A DNA stretch of 64,000 bases, taken from NCBI RefSeq assembly GCF_003265705.1, contig NW_020312968.1:10520548-10584547 (forward strand). The letters run 5' to 3'. Of the stretch, positions 1 to 11,936 are shown piece by piece; the first letter of the stretch is position 1, and each line of letters begins with the position of its first letter. Source of the DNA: Callorhinus ursinus. Its lineage: Eukaryota > Chordata > Mammalia > Carnivora > Otariidae. Made by a program: the position numbers and the translations under genes. The notes under the pieces are model-generated. The model ran no database searches. It was not told the origin of the DNA and saw only the letters and a program-made list of their open reading frames with translations.

Positions 1-786
1 CCCCCGAATCCTACAGCTTCTGATGTATTTTGTTGTCTGTTCTTGACGAGTGTACCAGAAGATGAGAATCTGGGGATTTTAGAATAGAACTTTTCTTAAC
101 ATTACTCAGTGTCTTATTTGAACTGTAAATGTTGAAATGTGCTCCTAGAGTGGTTAGTTTTTGCCACAGCCAATAAACACACAAAATTGAGAAGAAAAAA
201 TATTTGTAATAGCTTTCAACTTTTCTTACACAATTCGCACAGATGAGACCATGACAGAAGTTGTTGATTTTGTCACTGACATTTTGTAATCATTCTCCAC
301 CATAAATCTTCCTTTTGGGTTTTGTGGGACAAGTTTTCCCACTGTTTCTTCCCCCTACAAACCCATCTGGGTACGCTCCTATCATTCTCAATGACATACG
401 GTCATAAAAGGGGAAACACACCTGCACTTGACAGGGGTGCCAAGGAAAAGCAATATCTTGCCCTGGAAACCTTTTCTGAATCCGCAATGAGCCCTCAGGC
501 TGCAGACATTTCAGAAGGAAATATTGGGTGTCTATCTATGTGCCGTTATTAGCCTGTCAGTTACAAGCGGAAAGAATACTGGACAGACAGGGCGCTACGT
601 TCAAATGCACCCTCTGCCGTGAATTAACTAGGTAAGTAACCTTCACCAAGGGCTTTCTTCTCTCCTGGCTGCAGGCTCTCGTGTGTCTAATGAAGCGCTC
701 AGTGTAGAGCAGCCCTACAGAACTCTCCAGCCGTCGGACACCTTGGCCCCTGGCTTTGCCCCTTCTGGTGATTTCCTAGCAAGTAC
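1..786 (-). other. PGM5 intron, 3' of the last exon seen
   Basis: This stretch lies downstream of the donor at 786-785 on the minus strand. I see no exon here: the expected next PGM5 segment (GLRIIF...) is absent in all minus frames. I also recognise no repeat family. It continues off the left edge. Confidence 0.7.
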
Positions 787-970
787 CTGTTTCTTGGTCA
801 CCGTGCCATCCACGGGGTCCACATATTCAAAGCAGTCTGTTTTTGCCACACTGTAGACATGGTTTCCCACGGCGAACTGCTGGCCGATGAAGGACTTGTC
901 CGTGACCAGGGCCTCCAGGTCCCTCATGATGTAATATGTTGTCTTGGGCTCTAGCCCCTCATAGTCAAAC
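787..970 (-). CDS. PGM5: PGM5 internal exon, start of domain 4
   Basis: This exon encodes 61 complete codons, from FDYEGLEPKTT to DPVDGTVTKKQ, plus the last base of a split Arg codon. The sequence is recognisable as phosphoglucomutase-like protein 5 (aciculin), just after the sugar-binding loop region. From family knowledge it corresponds to roughly residues 428-489 of about 567, the beginning of domain 4. On the minus strand the acceptor is CGCCAG (AG at 972-971) and the donor is CAG|GTACTT (GT at 786-785). The exon begins in phase 2 and ends on a codon boundary after Gln. Phase and protein continuity match the exon at 5038-5173. PGM5 is a pseudoenzyme of the alpha-D-phosphohexomutase family. 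It has little or no phosphoglucomutase activity and sits at focal adhesions and adherens junctions in muscle with dystrophin, utrophin and filamin C. The next exon, which should begin GLR and carry the domain 4 phosphate loop, is not in the window. Open reading continues a short way past both splice sites, but that extension is not family sequence. Confidence 0.95.
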
Positions 971-1079
971 CTGGCGAGGGAAGGCAGGACACAGGGTGAA
1001 GACAAACCTAATCAGAGAGCCAGCAATGAGTGGACGTCTCAAGGTCACCTAATCACTGGTTTTGTTTTCCTGGAAGAAT

Positions 1080-1715
1080 GGCACAGAAAAGCACCCCAAC
1101 TGGTCCCCACGCTCTTCTACCTGGCCCATATAACCCAGGCCCTATACAGGAGCCCAAGTGATGTTGTAAAAATCACATCAAGTCATGTCCTTTCTTTTAA
1201 ATCCCTGCCCATCACGTTGAGAACAAGACTCTAGCCACAGGCCATAAGGCTCTGTGGGATCCGGCCCCATCTACCCCCTTGACTTTGTCCCACTCTCGCC
1301 CTTGTTCCCTATGCTCCAGCCACAGGGGCTTCCTTTCCAGTCCCCAGAGCCACTTTGCCCTGTCCTGCCTTTGGGCCTTTGCCATTGCCGTCTGTTCCCT
1401 CAACCTGATATATTCTTCCCCCGACCATTCGAATACCTGACACATTCTCCTCCGTCACTTTTCCAACTTCGTGTCACCTCCAGAAAGCGACCTTCTCCGA
1501 CCATCCATTCAAGATACTTCCCTCTATCTCTCCCTCTCTCACATCACTGTTGATATTTTCTTGTAGCCGTCATCCCGATCTGCATTGACTTGGTGTATTT
1601 GTTTACTTATTTCTTATCTGCTTTTGCCCACACGAACCACAAGCTCCAGGACGGCAGAGACCTTATCTGTTTTGTTCTCTGCTGCTTCTAGTAAGTGTTT
1701 ACCAAGCAGTGGGAT
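1080..1715 (+). repeat. L2 (LINE2) 3' relic
   Basis: The order of motifs follows the L2 3' end: CTGTGGGATCCGGCCCC, then CTTTGGGCCTTTGCC, then TGTTCCCTCAACCTG, then a TGTCACCTCC segment, and finally CAGGACGGCAGAGACC with TTTTGTTCTCTGCTGC. It is heavily diverged. Open frames across it on both strands are chance products of C- and T-rich sequence. Confidence 0.8.
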
Positions 1716-1721
1716 GAAAGA

Positions 1722-1797
1722 TGGGAGGAAGGGAAGGGAGGGAGGAAGGAAGGAGAGAGAGGAATCAAGGGAGGTGAAGAGAGAAGGAGGAAGGGAC
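1722..1797 (+). repeat. GGAA/GA-rich microsatellite
   Basis: This is an imperfect GGAA, GGGA and GAGA purine tract directly after the L2 3' end, perhaps grown from its A-rich tail. Confidence 0.85.
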
Positions 1798-3448
1798 CTC
1801 AACGTACCATAAAACTCTCTTGGAAACTTGGAAGAAATACCACAATTGTTCCATTAAAAAGAAGTCCTCCTAGCCAAGAACATCAAATGTAACAATGGGG
1901 CTGGGAGGTGATTAGGAAAAAAAAGACTAAAAATAACACCCACCTCATTTGTTGTTGTAGGGTTTAAATACCATAATGCATATCAAGTAGTCGGCCCAAT
2001 GCCAGACACCATTGCTTAAAACTATTAATTGAGTTTATTCTTAGTCACTACCATAAGGAAACTGTAGAGTCTTTCCCAGTGTCAGGTAGTCTTGACCAAA
2101 ACTGAATGGCACACCCAGGGGGGTCTGTTTAAGAAGGAAGCCCTCGAGGGGCAGCTGTGCCCAAATGGCTCCGGTGGGATCTCACACTGTGCTCTGGGTG
2201 ACACGGGGACGAGATGTGAGTTCCCAGCCAGCTGAAAGAAGGAAGACTTGAATCACTGTTACTTTTTCTTCACCCAAGATCTTTTAAGACTTTGAGTAAG
2301 CATCAGGGTATTAGCCAAAATGGAAAACATGGAATGATGCCATTTCTAGCAGTGGGTCCCCTGTCCCTGTATCTCTGTCTTGTCTCTCCCTCCTACATGG
2401 ATGTGCCCTCCCCAGGCTCAGAAACAAAACAACTGGGAACTCTCTCAGAACATTCTCAGCAGTGCATGTGTTCTGAGCCTAAATTCTCTTTAAAGATAGT
2501 ATTCTGGGGGAAGATCAAGACCCAACCAAGCAGAGAGGGGCAGGAGGATGGGATAGAGGGTTTATTAGGGGACAGAGGGGCACTGAAAGAGATTCAGAGG
2601 TTGAGAAAATCCACTAAGGGGACAGTTCACATTCGGTCTATGGCTGAGGTGGTCAGACCAGCCTGCCCAAATGCTCATCTTCATGCACAAGCAGACTCTG
2701 CAACGGCCCCCCCTTCGCTGCCACAAACTACCCCCTCTGACCACCACAACACACTTTCAAGGGAGGAAATCTTGCAATGGAGAGTACCTTCTAGGGTCCA
2801 CTCACACAAGGAAAATCATCTGGGTTCCCAGACACAACTTCAGGCTCAGAAATAATTCAAAAAAAAAAACCAAAAAAACCCAAAAAAACTGTGTGATTAT
2901 CTCCTCCCCACCAAAAAGAACAGCCTAGAAGTCATTTTATTCCACAAGGATCTCTCAACCTACATCTGCTGGAGGCTGAAAAAAAAAAAAGTGTTTACCC
3001 TTCATTCTCCTTATACCCTCCTCCCTTTTTCTTTATCTCTGGGATCTCTTTGGACAGAAATCTGAAACATAAGTCAATGTTCTAAAGAATTTACATCTCC
3101 ATTGCATTATATTCTCTAATATGGTATTTGTTATGAAAAAAGTAATTATCATGTAAGCTCTTGGCCACACAAAAAAAATGAACTATATTATAAATACACT
3201 TATCATAACATCACATCTTCAAAACACTGGCAGAAAGCTAGATAATCACTGCACAAATTATGAGGAACACAACCCTAACTCAAAGTGATCTCACTAAGCC
3301 AGAGGTTGGCAATCATATTTTATCAGGTTGGACTTTTTTGGAACAGCTTCGTGAACAGAAAGTTTTGTTGTGCCAGTTATTTCCCTGGTATGCCAAAAAG
3401 GCCCACAAGAATCAGGGTATTTTGGCACTAGTTAGAAATACTAGTAAG

Positions 3449-3638
3449 GAGGGGCGCCTGGGTGGCTCAGTCGTTAAGCGTCTGCCTTCGGCTCAGGTCA
3501 TGATCCCAGGGTCCTGGGATCCAGCCCCGTATCGGGCTCCCTGCTGAGCCGGGAGCCTGCTTCTCCCTCTTCCTCTGCTGCTCCCCCTACTTGTGCTCTC
3601 TCTCTGTCAAATAAATAAATAAAATCTTTAAAAAAAAT
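3449..3638 (+). mobile_element. CAN-SINE (SINEC), intact
   Basis: The copy has the tRNA-derived head GGGGCGCCTGGGTGGCTCAG, an internal GGTCCTGGGATC B-box region, a CT-rich stretch and an AATAAATAAATAAAATCTTT tail. It is flanked by a perfect 13-bp target-site duplication, AAATACTAGTAAG, at 3436-3448 and 3639-3651. Confidence 0.95.
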
Positions 3639-3706
3639 AAATACTAGTAAGTAAAACAAATGCCCACTTGCCTTGAGAATATTTTATGATACAAGGAATC
3701 ATTTGA

Positions 3707-3917
3707 GGGGCGCCTGGGTGGCTCAGTCTGTTAAGCATCTGCCTTCAGCTCAGGTCATGATCCCAGGGTCCTAGGATCGAGCCCTGCACCCGGCTCCCTG
3801 CTCAGTGGGGAGCTTGCTTCTCCCTCTCCCACTCCCCCTGCTTATGTTCCCTCTCTCGCTGTCTCTCTCTGTCTGTCAAATAAATAAATAAAATCTTTTA
3901 AAAAGAAAAAAAAAAAC
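3707..3917 (+). mobile_element. CAN-SINE (SINEC)
   Basis: This is a full-length SINE with an A-rich tail. An imperfect duplication, ACAAGGAATCATTTGAG against ACAAGGAAATCACTTGAG, flanks it at 3691-3707 and 3918-3935. It lies 56 bp after the previous SINE's right duplication and in the same direction. Confidence 0.93.
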
Positions 3918-5036
3918 ACAAGGAAATCACTTGAGGTGATTTTCAGGCAATTAACCACCTCTGCCTTCTTGACTAAACTGGAGAAAAGACTATTAGGGCA
4001 CTGTCAACATTTCCCAGAGCACTGCAATCTTTTTGACAGTAATGAATCCTATCACGGGCTTTCTTAATCTCTGATATTTATCTAAGTAAATGACTTCTTA
4101 AGAGAAGAAACAATCACCTTATAAGGGAAGTCTAAGGCTTTCTTTCTGTTCCTTAAACTCTTAAAACATAACGAAACACTCAAAGTAGTTAACTATTCAT
4201 AAACAAAGCAAAGGAGCCACAATTTCTGTTTTCCAAACAGAGAGAGTCTCTGAGGATACCCAAGGATTCCCTGGCCCCATCCCCGGGTTCTCCACAGTTA
4301 ACATCCTTGCCTATCACTGCTCCCCCAAGACCATGGCTTGGTACCAGGAACACAAACCTATCATACCTAGGTACACATATCTAGCAGGCAACCAGGCAGC
4401 CAGAAGACTCGGCCCCCTCACTTATTTCAAAAGCAGGAAAGTAATATAGACCCGCCCCCCCAACCCTGAGCTCTTAGCCAGACCTTTGCCCTCCCTCCCT
4501 CCCAGGGTAACAGTTCCCTCTTCTGTATCTCCTTTCACAGGGACAACACTTTAGCAAAAGGTGGGGCTCCTGAACCCTATGGCCCCTTCAGAGGGTACCT
4601 TAGACATTGTTGGACCGTTAGCGGGCAAGTGAGACAGAGGGAAGGAGAGGAATTACAGAAGCAGTCCGACCTGTCACAGCTTTGCCTCTGCCTCCCTCCC
4701 TTGATAATTATGGGTGGAGAACTAACAAGGAGAGCCCCCGATTGGACGATAAAACTGTCCTGGGCACCAAAGGACTTTCACGGTTCCGCAGTTCAGAGTC
4801 CCCCTTGGAATGGCTGCCCACCTTATAGGCATGGATGAAAAGATCACAGAGGAATGTCACTAGGGGAGGGGAAATTTATGCCTTCCAGTTTGGATGTCCT
4901 TGACAGGACCCCCAAACACCTGTCAGGGGCTCCAGCCCCTGTGGTCCTCAGACCGTCCTGAAACCTACCTCCTTCTTAAGGTCCTAGCCCACCACTTTTC
5001 TTTAAGAGCAGTTCCCCAGGGTCCCTACCCTTCTCA

Positions 5037-5228
<192 letters not shown>

Positions 5229-5453
5229 CTAAATGAACTATGAAGACCAGTTAGCAATTGCATGTTGAAATGGTTGGATATATTTATCCATCGTGATTAA
5301 ATACATGTCCCATCATATATTTGCATTTCCAAAAAATATCCAACTGAAATTCAAATAACATAAAATACCATCAAAAAAAAATAAAATACAGTCCTGGAAG
5401 TTCTGGAAAGTACCAAAGAGCCAAGTTGACATCACATTTGCCCAACACCATCA

Positions 5454-5481
5454 TTCATTCATTCATTCATTCATTCAGTAA
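5454..5481 (+). repeat. (CATT)n microsatellite
   Basis: About seven CATT units. The sequence after it (5482-5640: CACTGGTCTAGGTGCTAGGG, then ACAGCAGGGAGCAAGACAG) reads like the diverged end of an ancient LINE or MIR-type element with an ATTCATTC lead. Confidence 0.8.
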
Positions 5482-5725
5482 TTTGGTGATCCTTGCAATA
5501 GACCAAGCACTGGTCTAGGTGCTAGGGACACAGCAGGGAGCAAGACAGCTCTTTATTCATAAAGCTTGAATTCAAGTAGGTAGAGACAGGCAACGGAAAA
5601 GTAGATGAGAGAACAAGAAGCATTAAATAAGGACAAGGGCTATGCAAAAAAGTCACGGAGTATGACAGCAGCAAAAACTCTATTACCTAGAGTGTAGTGT
5701 AGTTTATCTACAGGAAGGTTAGTGG

Positions 5726-5925
5726 TGGCTTTCCCAAAAGATATGCTCACCCAGATCCTGTGAATGTGACCCTATTTAGGGAAACAGTCTTGCAGATAGA
5801 ATTAAGGACCTTGAGATGAGATTATCCTGGGTTATCTAGGTGGACCTTAAATCCAAAGACAAGTGTTTTCCGAAGGAGAAGAGAAGACACAGAGAGGAGA
5901 AATACAAAGGAGCAGGTTATGTAAG
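5726..5925 (+). mobile_element. MLT1-like MaLR LTR, 5' part
   Basis: CCTGTGAATGTGACCCTATTT, AACAGTCTTGCAGATAGAAT and GATTATCCTGGGTTATC in this order follow the MLT1 solo LTR consensus (ERVL-MaLR). The LTR is broken by an L1 at 5926 and resumes at 6879. It is an ancient non-coding LTR and no viral gene is present. Confidence 0.8.
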
Positions 5926-6878
5926 GAACTTCTCAAACTCAACACCCAAAAGACAAATATCAAGTCAAAAAATGGGCAGAAGACATGAACAGACACTTCC
6001 CCAAAGAAGACATACATATGGCTAATAGACACACGAAAAAATGTTCAACATCATTAGCCATCAGGGGAATTCAAATCAAAACCACACTGAGATACCACCT
6101 TACACCAGTTAGAATGGCAAAAATTGACAAGGCAAGAAACAACACATGTTGGAGAGGTTGTGGAGAAAGGGGAACCCTCTTACACTGTTGGTGGGAATGC
6201 AAGTTGGTGCAGCCGCTTTGGAAAACAGTGTCGAGGTTCCTCAAAAAGTTAAAAATATAGCTACCCTATGACCCAGCAATTGCACTACTGGGTATTTACC
6301 CCGAAGATACAGATGTAGTGAAAAGAAGGGCCACATGCACCCCAATGTTCATAGCAGCGATGTCCGCAATAGCCAAACTGTGGAAAGAGCCGAGATGCCC
6401 TTCGACAGATGAATGGCTGAAGAAGATGTGGTCCATATATACAATGGAATAGTACTCAGCCATCAGAAAGGATGAATACTCACCACGTGCATCGACACGG
6501 ATGGGACTGGAGGAGATGATGCTAAGTGAAGTAAGTCAAACAGAGAAAGACAATTACCATGAGGTTTCACTTATCTGTGGAACATCAGGAACAGCATGGA
6601 GGACATTAGGAGAAGGAAGGGAAACATGAAGGGGGGGAGTCGGAGGGAGAGACGAACCATGAGAGACTATGACTCTGGGAATCAAACTGAGGGTTTTGGG
6701 GGGAGGGGGCTGGGGGGATGGGTGAGCCCGGTGATGGGTATTAAGGAGGGTACATATTGCATGGAGCACTGGGTGATATACGCAAACAATGAATCATGGA
6801 ACACGACATCAGAAACTAATGATGTGCTGTATGGTGACTAACGTAACATAATAAAAAAATTTATAAAAAAAAAAAAAA
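5926..6878 (+). mobile_element. 5'-truncated L1 inserted in MLT1
   Basis: The insert begins in the last third of ORF2 (GGGCAGAAGACATGAACAG at 5972, then CACTGTTGGTGGGAATGCAAG). It ends in a G-rich 3'UTR (GGGGGGAGGGGGCTGGGGGG, about 6698) and a poly-A run to 6878. The ORF2 C-terminal frames ([24 protein letters not shown]) are recognisable but broken. The 3'UTR type (CATGAGAGACTATGACTCTGG) matches the second 3'UTR of the large L1 and the SINE fusion at 56053. The MLT1 reading is continuous across the insertion. Confidence 0.93.
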
Positions 6879-7113
6879 GACAGAGACAGAGATTGGAATT
6901 ATGCTGCCTCCAGCGAGGGAACATACGGAGCCACCTGAAGTTGAAAGAGGCAAGGAAATGTTCTCCCCTAGAGCCTTCAGAGGAAGGATGACCCTGCCAA
7001 CACCTTGATTTTGGACTTCTGGCCTCCAGGACTATGAGAGAATAAATTTCTGTTGTTTTAAGCCACTCAGTTTATGGTAATTTGTTATGGCAGCCTCAGG
7101 AAACGAATACAGG
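6879..7113 (+). mobile_element. MLT1-like MaLR LTR, 3' part
   Basis: GACAGAGACAGAGATTGG, CCTGCCAACACCTTGATTTT, TGAGAGAATAAATTTCTGTT and AAGCCACTCAGTTTATGGT follow the MLT1 LTR 3' end. It continues the fragment at 5726-5925. Confidence 0.85.
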
Positions 7114-7489
7114 TCTTCAGATGATGGCATCTGAGCTGATACATGAGAAGGAGTCGGCCACGCTGAGATGTGGGGACAAAGCTTTCCAAGCCAAGGGACA
7201 GCAACCACAAGGTCCCCGATGCAGGAATAACCTGGGAAACTGGGAAGCCTAATCCTACAGCTACTCCATAGAAGGAGAAGCAGTTCATATCGTGGCATTC
7301 ACACGAATGATGAATGCCAGCTGAACAGGTAGGTTTCTGAGCAAAAAAGAACCAGAAGGAAGTGCAGAGGCCCACTTAAGCACCTGTCTATTGGCCAACT
7401 CTAAGCTCTCTCCAAAATGAATAGAGCCCTGAATACAAGGCACATGTAGCAGCGTAAGGAACATGGTGTAAGGGGAAAAGCATGGGAAG

Positions 7490-7640
7490 GCTTTGGAATG
7501 AGGGTTTGAAACCAAACCCTTGCTAATTCCCATGTGTGTGAGAAGTTGTTGCAAAGTTATTAACCTTTCTGGGCCTCGACTTCTCATCTGTAAAATGAGG
7601 ACACTGTCACCAATCTTGTGGAGTTGTCCTACCAATTTAA
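7490..7640 (+). repeat. MIR SINE relic
   Basis: The reading runs AACCTTTCTGGGCCTCGACT, TCTCATCTGTAAAATGAGGAC, the core of MIR in plus orientation. Confidence 0.75.
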
Positions 7641-7654
7641 TCAAGTCCAGAGGA

Positions 7655-7850
7655 CAGGCTCTTGAGTCAGTTTGCTCATGTTCAAGTGCTGGCTCTTTGT
7701 GTGACTGGCTGTTCTCATCTACAGCATAGGGACAGTGATGACTCCCACCCCACAGAGGTACTGTCAGGGTGAAGTGATTACACATGCCTAGGTATTTAGA
7801 GCACTGACTGGGATGTCACAAGTGACTGTTGTTGCTGTTCATCTTATCAT
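7655..7850 (+). repeat. MIR SINE relic
   Basis: TTCAAGTGCTGGCTCTTTGTG, TCATCTACAGCATAGGGACAG and GTACTGTCAGGGTGAAGTG match MIR in plus orientation. It follows another MIR in tandem. Confidence 0.7.
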
Positions 7851-9119
7851 TGGTAATTCACACAATGCACCAACATGGTGCTAATTCCTTAAGACACACT
7901 TTAAGGCAGATTGTTCTCAGTTATTCATATAATGTTATCCTCTGACACTAGCAATAACCCTATCGTAAGAATGGGGACTGGGACCAGGGGCTGGACCATC
8001 GCTTCTTGCAATAGAGCAATGAGAATGGACAAGAATACTCTTCAGTTTCAGGGCTACGAAACATACATAGAAAATCAAAAAGGGAGACCCGATGTCACCA
8101 AGCTATTTAAACCTTGGAAATGGGATGAATAATACTTTAGTTAAGTTAAACATTTTTGACAACTTCTCAATGAAGCTATGAGCCATTTGCTCTTGTTACA
8201 TTTATGGTGTTAAATGTTACAAGCTTTTCCTCAAAAAGGAAACATACATCCTTGAGAGAGCAGTGAAGATATTTAAAAGGAAAAACAATCAGTTTTTGGT
8301 CTTCCTCTATGCTGATGATCTGCTGATGACACTTTTAGACATCTGGTTGCCGCTGCCTCTAGGTTGAATGGACCCCAGGCATTAATCATCACACCAGGGG
8401 GTGACGCTTATCTTATCCAGAGAACTCTTCACACTGCTACAAAAATGGAAGAAGTTTGGTAGATGCTGGGCTGGCTCCATGGCTAAATGCCAAAAAAACA
8501 AGTCTAGGAAACCCTGCCCGATGGGATAATGTCCTTTTATAGCTGAAAAATCACTTTTATTTACTGGCTAGAGAAAAATACCCTTTTGTTTTAAAACATG
8601 GGCTTCGCATACCTTTGCATTTCCAGCTGGATTACATTACCTGGAGACAGAACCATTAGATGCTATTAACTCTGTGAAATAAGATGTCATAATTTAGTGG
8701 TAGAAGAGACATAGTTCTTTTAGCAGGACTTAAAAAAAACACATCTCGCCCCTTTGTCGCCAACTTCACAGTAGATTGTGAGTTGGCTTTGGATATACTT
8801 GCCTACAAATTAAACATCTGCCAAAATTCATAAGGGTCCATAATGATCTAGTAAAATTGCGCTCTTTACAGCTTTCTGAGGTGGGGACAGAGACACTGAT
8901 GATGCTGCATTTACACACGTTTCCCTGGATGCTCATAGCATGCTTTGGAGAGGGTTTGGGGGATACAACCTTCTTTTTAATAATTCTTTAAAGCAAATGA
9001 ACTATAATGCCATATCAGTGATAGGTAAATTAAACAAGAAATGCAGAAAACACAAAGGTATAAAATGGTTTTCTGAAACCCCACCATAAACAGTAAAAAC
9101 AGAGGGGAAAGCTGTTCAC
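7851..9119. other. Unassigned intronic sequence
   Basis: I recognise no gene or repeat family in this 1.3-kb stretch. Frames within it have non-ATG starts and no protein-like composition. Confidence 0.5.
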
Positions 9120-9990
9120 ATTATATATTACATGGCTAATACACTTCATATTTATAAATATTTTGAGTCAATGAGAAAGAAACGCCCTGACAGAAAACTG
9201 TGCGGAAGGGCACAAATGAGCAATTTTTCAAGAGAAAAATATTAACAGTTAAAAACATTGGAACAAATGTTCAGTCTCACTGTGGTCAAATCCATAAAAT
9301 GGGATAATATTTGGAGACTACCAAATTAGCAAAGGTCAGTTAGGGGAAGAAGAATACCAGGGGCACCTGGTGGCTCAGTTGGTTAAGAGACTGCCTTCGG
9401 CTCGGGTCATGATCCCGGAGTCTGGGATCAAGTCCCACATCGGGCTCCCTGCTCAGCGGGAAGCCTGCTTCTCCCTCTGACCCCACCCCCCTCATGTACA
9501 CTCTCTCTCTCATTCTCACTCTCTCAAATAAATAAATCTTAAAAAAAAAAAAAAAGAATACCAGTACCAGTAAGTATTAGTATAAATGTGTGCAGTTTGA
9601 TAGCATAATTTGGCAAAAATAATCAATAGTCTTAAAGTATCACCCAGCTTTGGACCCAGCTATTCTATTTTTTTTTTTAACCTTTAGCCATAACAACATT
9701 TACTAAAATAGCTAAGAGAAGAGAGGAAAATTGGAAAAATAAATGCTAATCGTTAAACATCAGGATAATTGTGGAAAATCCATCCAAAAGCTTGTTTAGA
9801 TGTTTTCATAAATGGAACAAATCAGTTTCCCAAGGAAGTATATTCAGTATACTTTTATAGCAAAAGATATGTAGATATGTCTATATATGTGTGCACAGGT
9901 AAACAACAGGAGGACCACCTAACCACTAACAATAGTTAACTCTGAAACGGTAGAATCACAGGTGTTTTCTTCTTCTTCTGCCCTATTTCC
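9120..9990 (+). repeat. Possible old L1/HAL1 3' fragment
   Basis: The text resembles diverged L1 3' sequence (GTTCAGTCTCACTGTGGTCAAATCC, AAATTAGCAAAGGTCAGTTAGG, an ATAATTGTGGAAAATCCATCC segment). It is split by the SINE at 9361-9553. The assignment is tentative. Confidence 0.4.
9361..9553 (+). mobile_element. CAN-SINE (SINEC)
   Basis: The SINE has head GGGCACCTGGTGGCTCAG and ends in AATAAATAAATCTT plus poly-A. An 11-bp duplication, AAGAATACCAG, flanks it at 9350-9360 and 9554-9564. Confidence 0.94.
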
Positions 9991-10117
9991 AGAAGAAACA
10001 TGTGTTTTTTTTTCATTATAAGACATTTTCGGTGGTGGGTAGAAATTCACATTTGAAGCCATTCATTTCCATTTACCAAAGAGGTAGGCGGGATATTACA
10101 GGGATCGCTACCACTTA

Positions 10118-10217
10118 NNNNNNNNNNNNNNNNNNNNNNNNNNNNNNNNNNNNNNNNNNNNNNNNNNNNNNNNNNNNNNNNNNNNNNNNNNNNNNNNNNN
10201 NNNNNNNNNNNNNNNNN
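10118..10217. other. Assembly gap (100 N) with duplicated flanks
   Basis: This is exactly 100 N. The 80 bases before it (10038-10117) and after it (10218-10297) are the same sequence with one mismatch (GAGG against GAGC). The gap length is a placeholder and the duplication is probably an assembly artefact. Confidence 0.95.
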
Positions 10218-10564
10218 GGTAGAAATTCACATTTGAAGCCATTCATTTCCATTTACCAAAGAGCTAGGCGGGATATTACAGGGATCGCTACCACTTATGA
10301 ACAGGTGATAAACTTTGAACCTATCAATCATCCCATTTCTCATTTCTTCCTCTGAGTAACAGCTTTTTAAAGCGTAGAGACTGAATATGCTCCCCCACCC
10401 CCCCGCCATGGGTCTCACAAATCTTGAGATTAGAATCAGGAATGTCCTGTTAGGTTTTAGTAACTCACAGAAGTTGAGGATGGGGAAGGAAGTGTGCAGC
10501 TGAGCTGTCAACATCGGCCTTGGGGGCGCCTAGGGAAGCTCATTGTGTAGCCTACCTTTAGCTT

Positions 10565-10970
10565 CACAGCAAAATGCAATGAAAAGTACGGGGAGTCCCC
10601 TATACTCCCTGTCCTCACACAAGTACAACTTCCCCCACTATCAACATTCCCCAGCAGAGTGGGACATTCGTTATAACTGTTGAACCTACACTGAAACATG
10701 ATTATCACCCAAAGTCCATAGTTTATGCTGGGGTTCACTCTTGTGTACAGTCAATGATTTGGACAAACATGGCAAACTACTAATATTTTTGCCATCTTCA
10801 TAGTTATGCCTTTTCCAGATCACCATATAGTTGGACTCACACAGTATGGAATCTTTGCAGTCTGGCTTCTTTCACTTAGTAATATGCATTTAAGGTTCCT
10901 CCATGAATTTTCATGGCTTGAGAGCTCATTTCTTTTTAGCATTGAATAATACCAGTACAATTTTTGAAGC
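10565..10970 (-). repeat. Old L1M 3'UTR fragment
   Basis: On the plus strand it reads CCCACTATCAACATTCC, CAAAGTCCATAGTTTATGC, CTTCTTTCACTTAGTAATATG and TTCATGGCTTGAGAGCTCAT. This is the reverse complement of an ancient L1M 3' region. Confidence 0.75.
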
Positions 10971-11527
10971 TTGCTTCCGCTGGTATCCCGGCCACCTGGT
11001 TGGGGACCTTGCCAGGAGCTTTTAGCCATATTCTCAAAGCCCAAAAGTACCCTTCACCTTGTCTTCCTCCATCCAGGCCAGCCCAGCCTAAAGCCTAGAG
11101 AAGCTGCCATTCCCACCCGGATACCAGAAAGAGGGCACTCAGCTCTTTCCCACCAGGACTCCAGCAAAAATAGGTACAAAAAAGAGGGTCAATTTTTTTT
11201 CTCATCAGAAATATCCCTAACTTCCCCTCCACCCAAATTCAACTTTGATTTTTCTCAAGTTTTAAAACCACATGACTTTCAGCTAGGAAGTACACCAGGA
11301 AGTATAGTGGCCTCATGAAAGGGGGAAATAAAGAGCGTACTCAGTCTCAAAGGGATTTTCTTCGAATGGAAATCCCAGCATGGGCAAATCAACTCAATAA
11401 AACATGACACAAGTTCCTAACAGATCAAGTCATCTCAGCTGAGACTCAGATCAGGAACATCTGAACTTGTCAATTAGGAAACTAGACATTATTGCACACC
11501 TTTTGCAGGCCCCAAGCTGGAACAGGG

Positions 11528-11737
11528 GTTATGATTCTCAATCCAGGCTGCGCATAGAATTGCCTAAAGAACTTATTAAAAATACCAAATACCAATGCAC
11601 AGGCCTCATTCCTGACCACTAAAATGATCATTTTTTGGCAATGGGGACCGGGCATCAGTAATTTTTTTTTTTTTTTGAAGTTCCTCAAGTGATTCTCATG
11701 GGCAGCTCGGGTTAAGGACCACTGCTTTCGGAGAAGA
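11528..11737 (+). mobile_element. MER5-type hAT DNA transposon relic
   Basis: The segment from GGTTATGATTCTCAATCCAGG through AGAATTGCCTAAAGAACTTA to AAGTGATTCTCATGGGCAGC and GGACCACTGCTTTCGG follows the non-autonomous MER5 family (Charlie-type hAT). A 14-T run lies inside it. Confidence 0.75.
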
Positions 11738-11936
11738 ATAATCAAAATAGGTCCATGTTAGGGGCCGATTGCTTAGGGGTAGCAACTTAGGCCTCTTCCT
11801 CTTTTTGTCCAAATTTGGTGCTAAATGAAAGTGGCCTCTGGTCTCTAGTTCGGTGGATGCCACAGGTCCTGCTCGGGTGGGTGGCTCTTGCTGGAACCAG
11901 CATCAGGATTATGGTCTCTCCCTGCCCTCCCCCGCC

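Noticed and set aside
2292..2855. 187-codon open frame on the plus strand
   Set aside because: It starts with TTG, has no family resemblance, and lies inside the intron between two proven minus-strand exons.
3449..3530. tRNA gene in the SINE heads
   Set aside because: The A- and B-box words are those of the tRNA-derived CAN-SINE. No cloverleaf with intact acceptor stem is present, and the same head recurs in all copies.
7285..7785. 166-codon frame on the minus strand
   Set aside because: It overlaps two MIR relics and lacks protein-like conservation or an ATG in context.
10038..10297. Real tandem duplication of 80 bp
   Set aside because: The copies sit exactly at both edges of a 100-N placeholder gap, so an assembly artefact is the simpler explanation.
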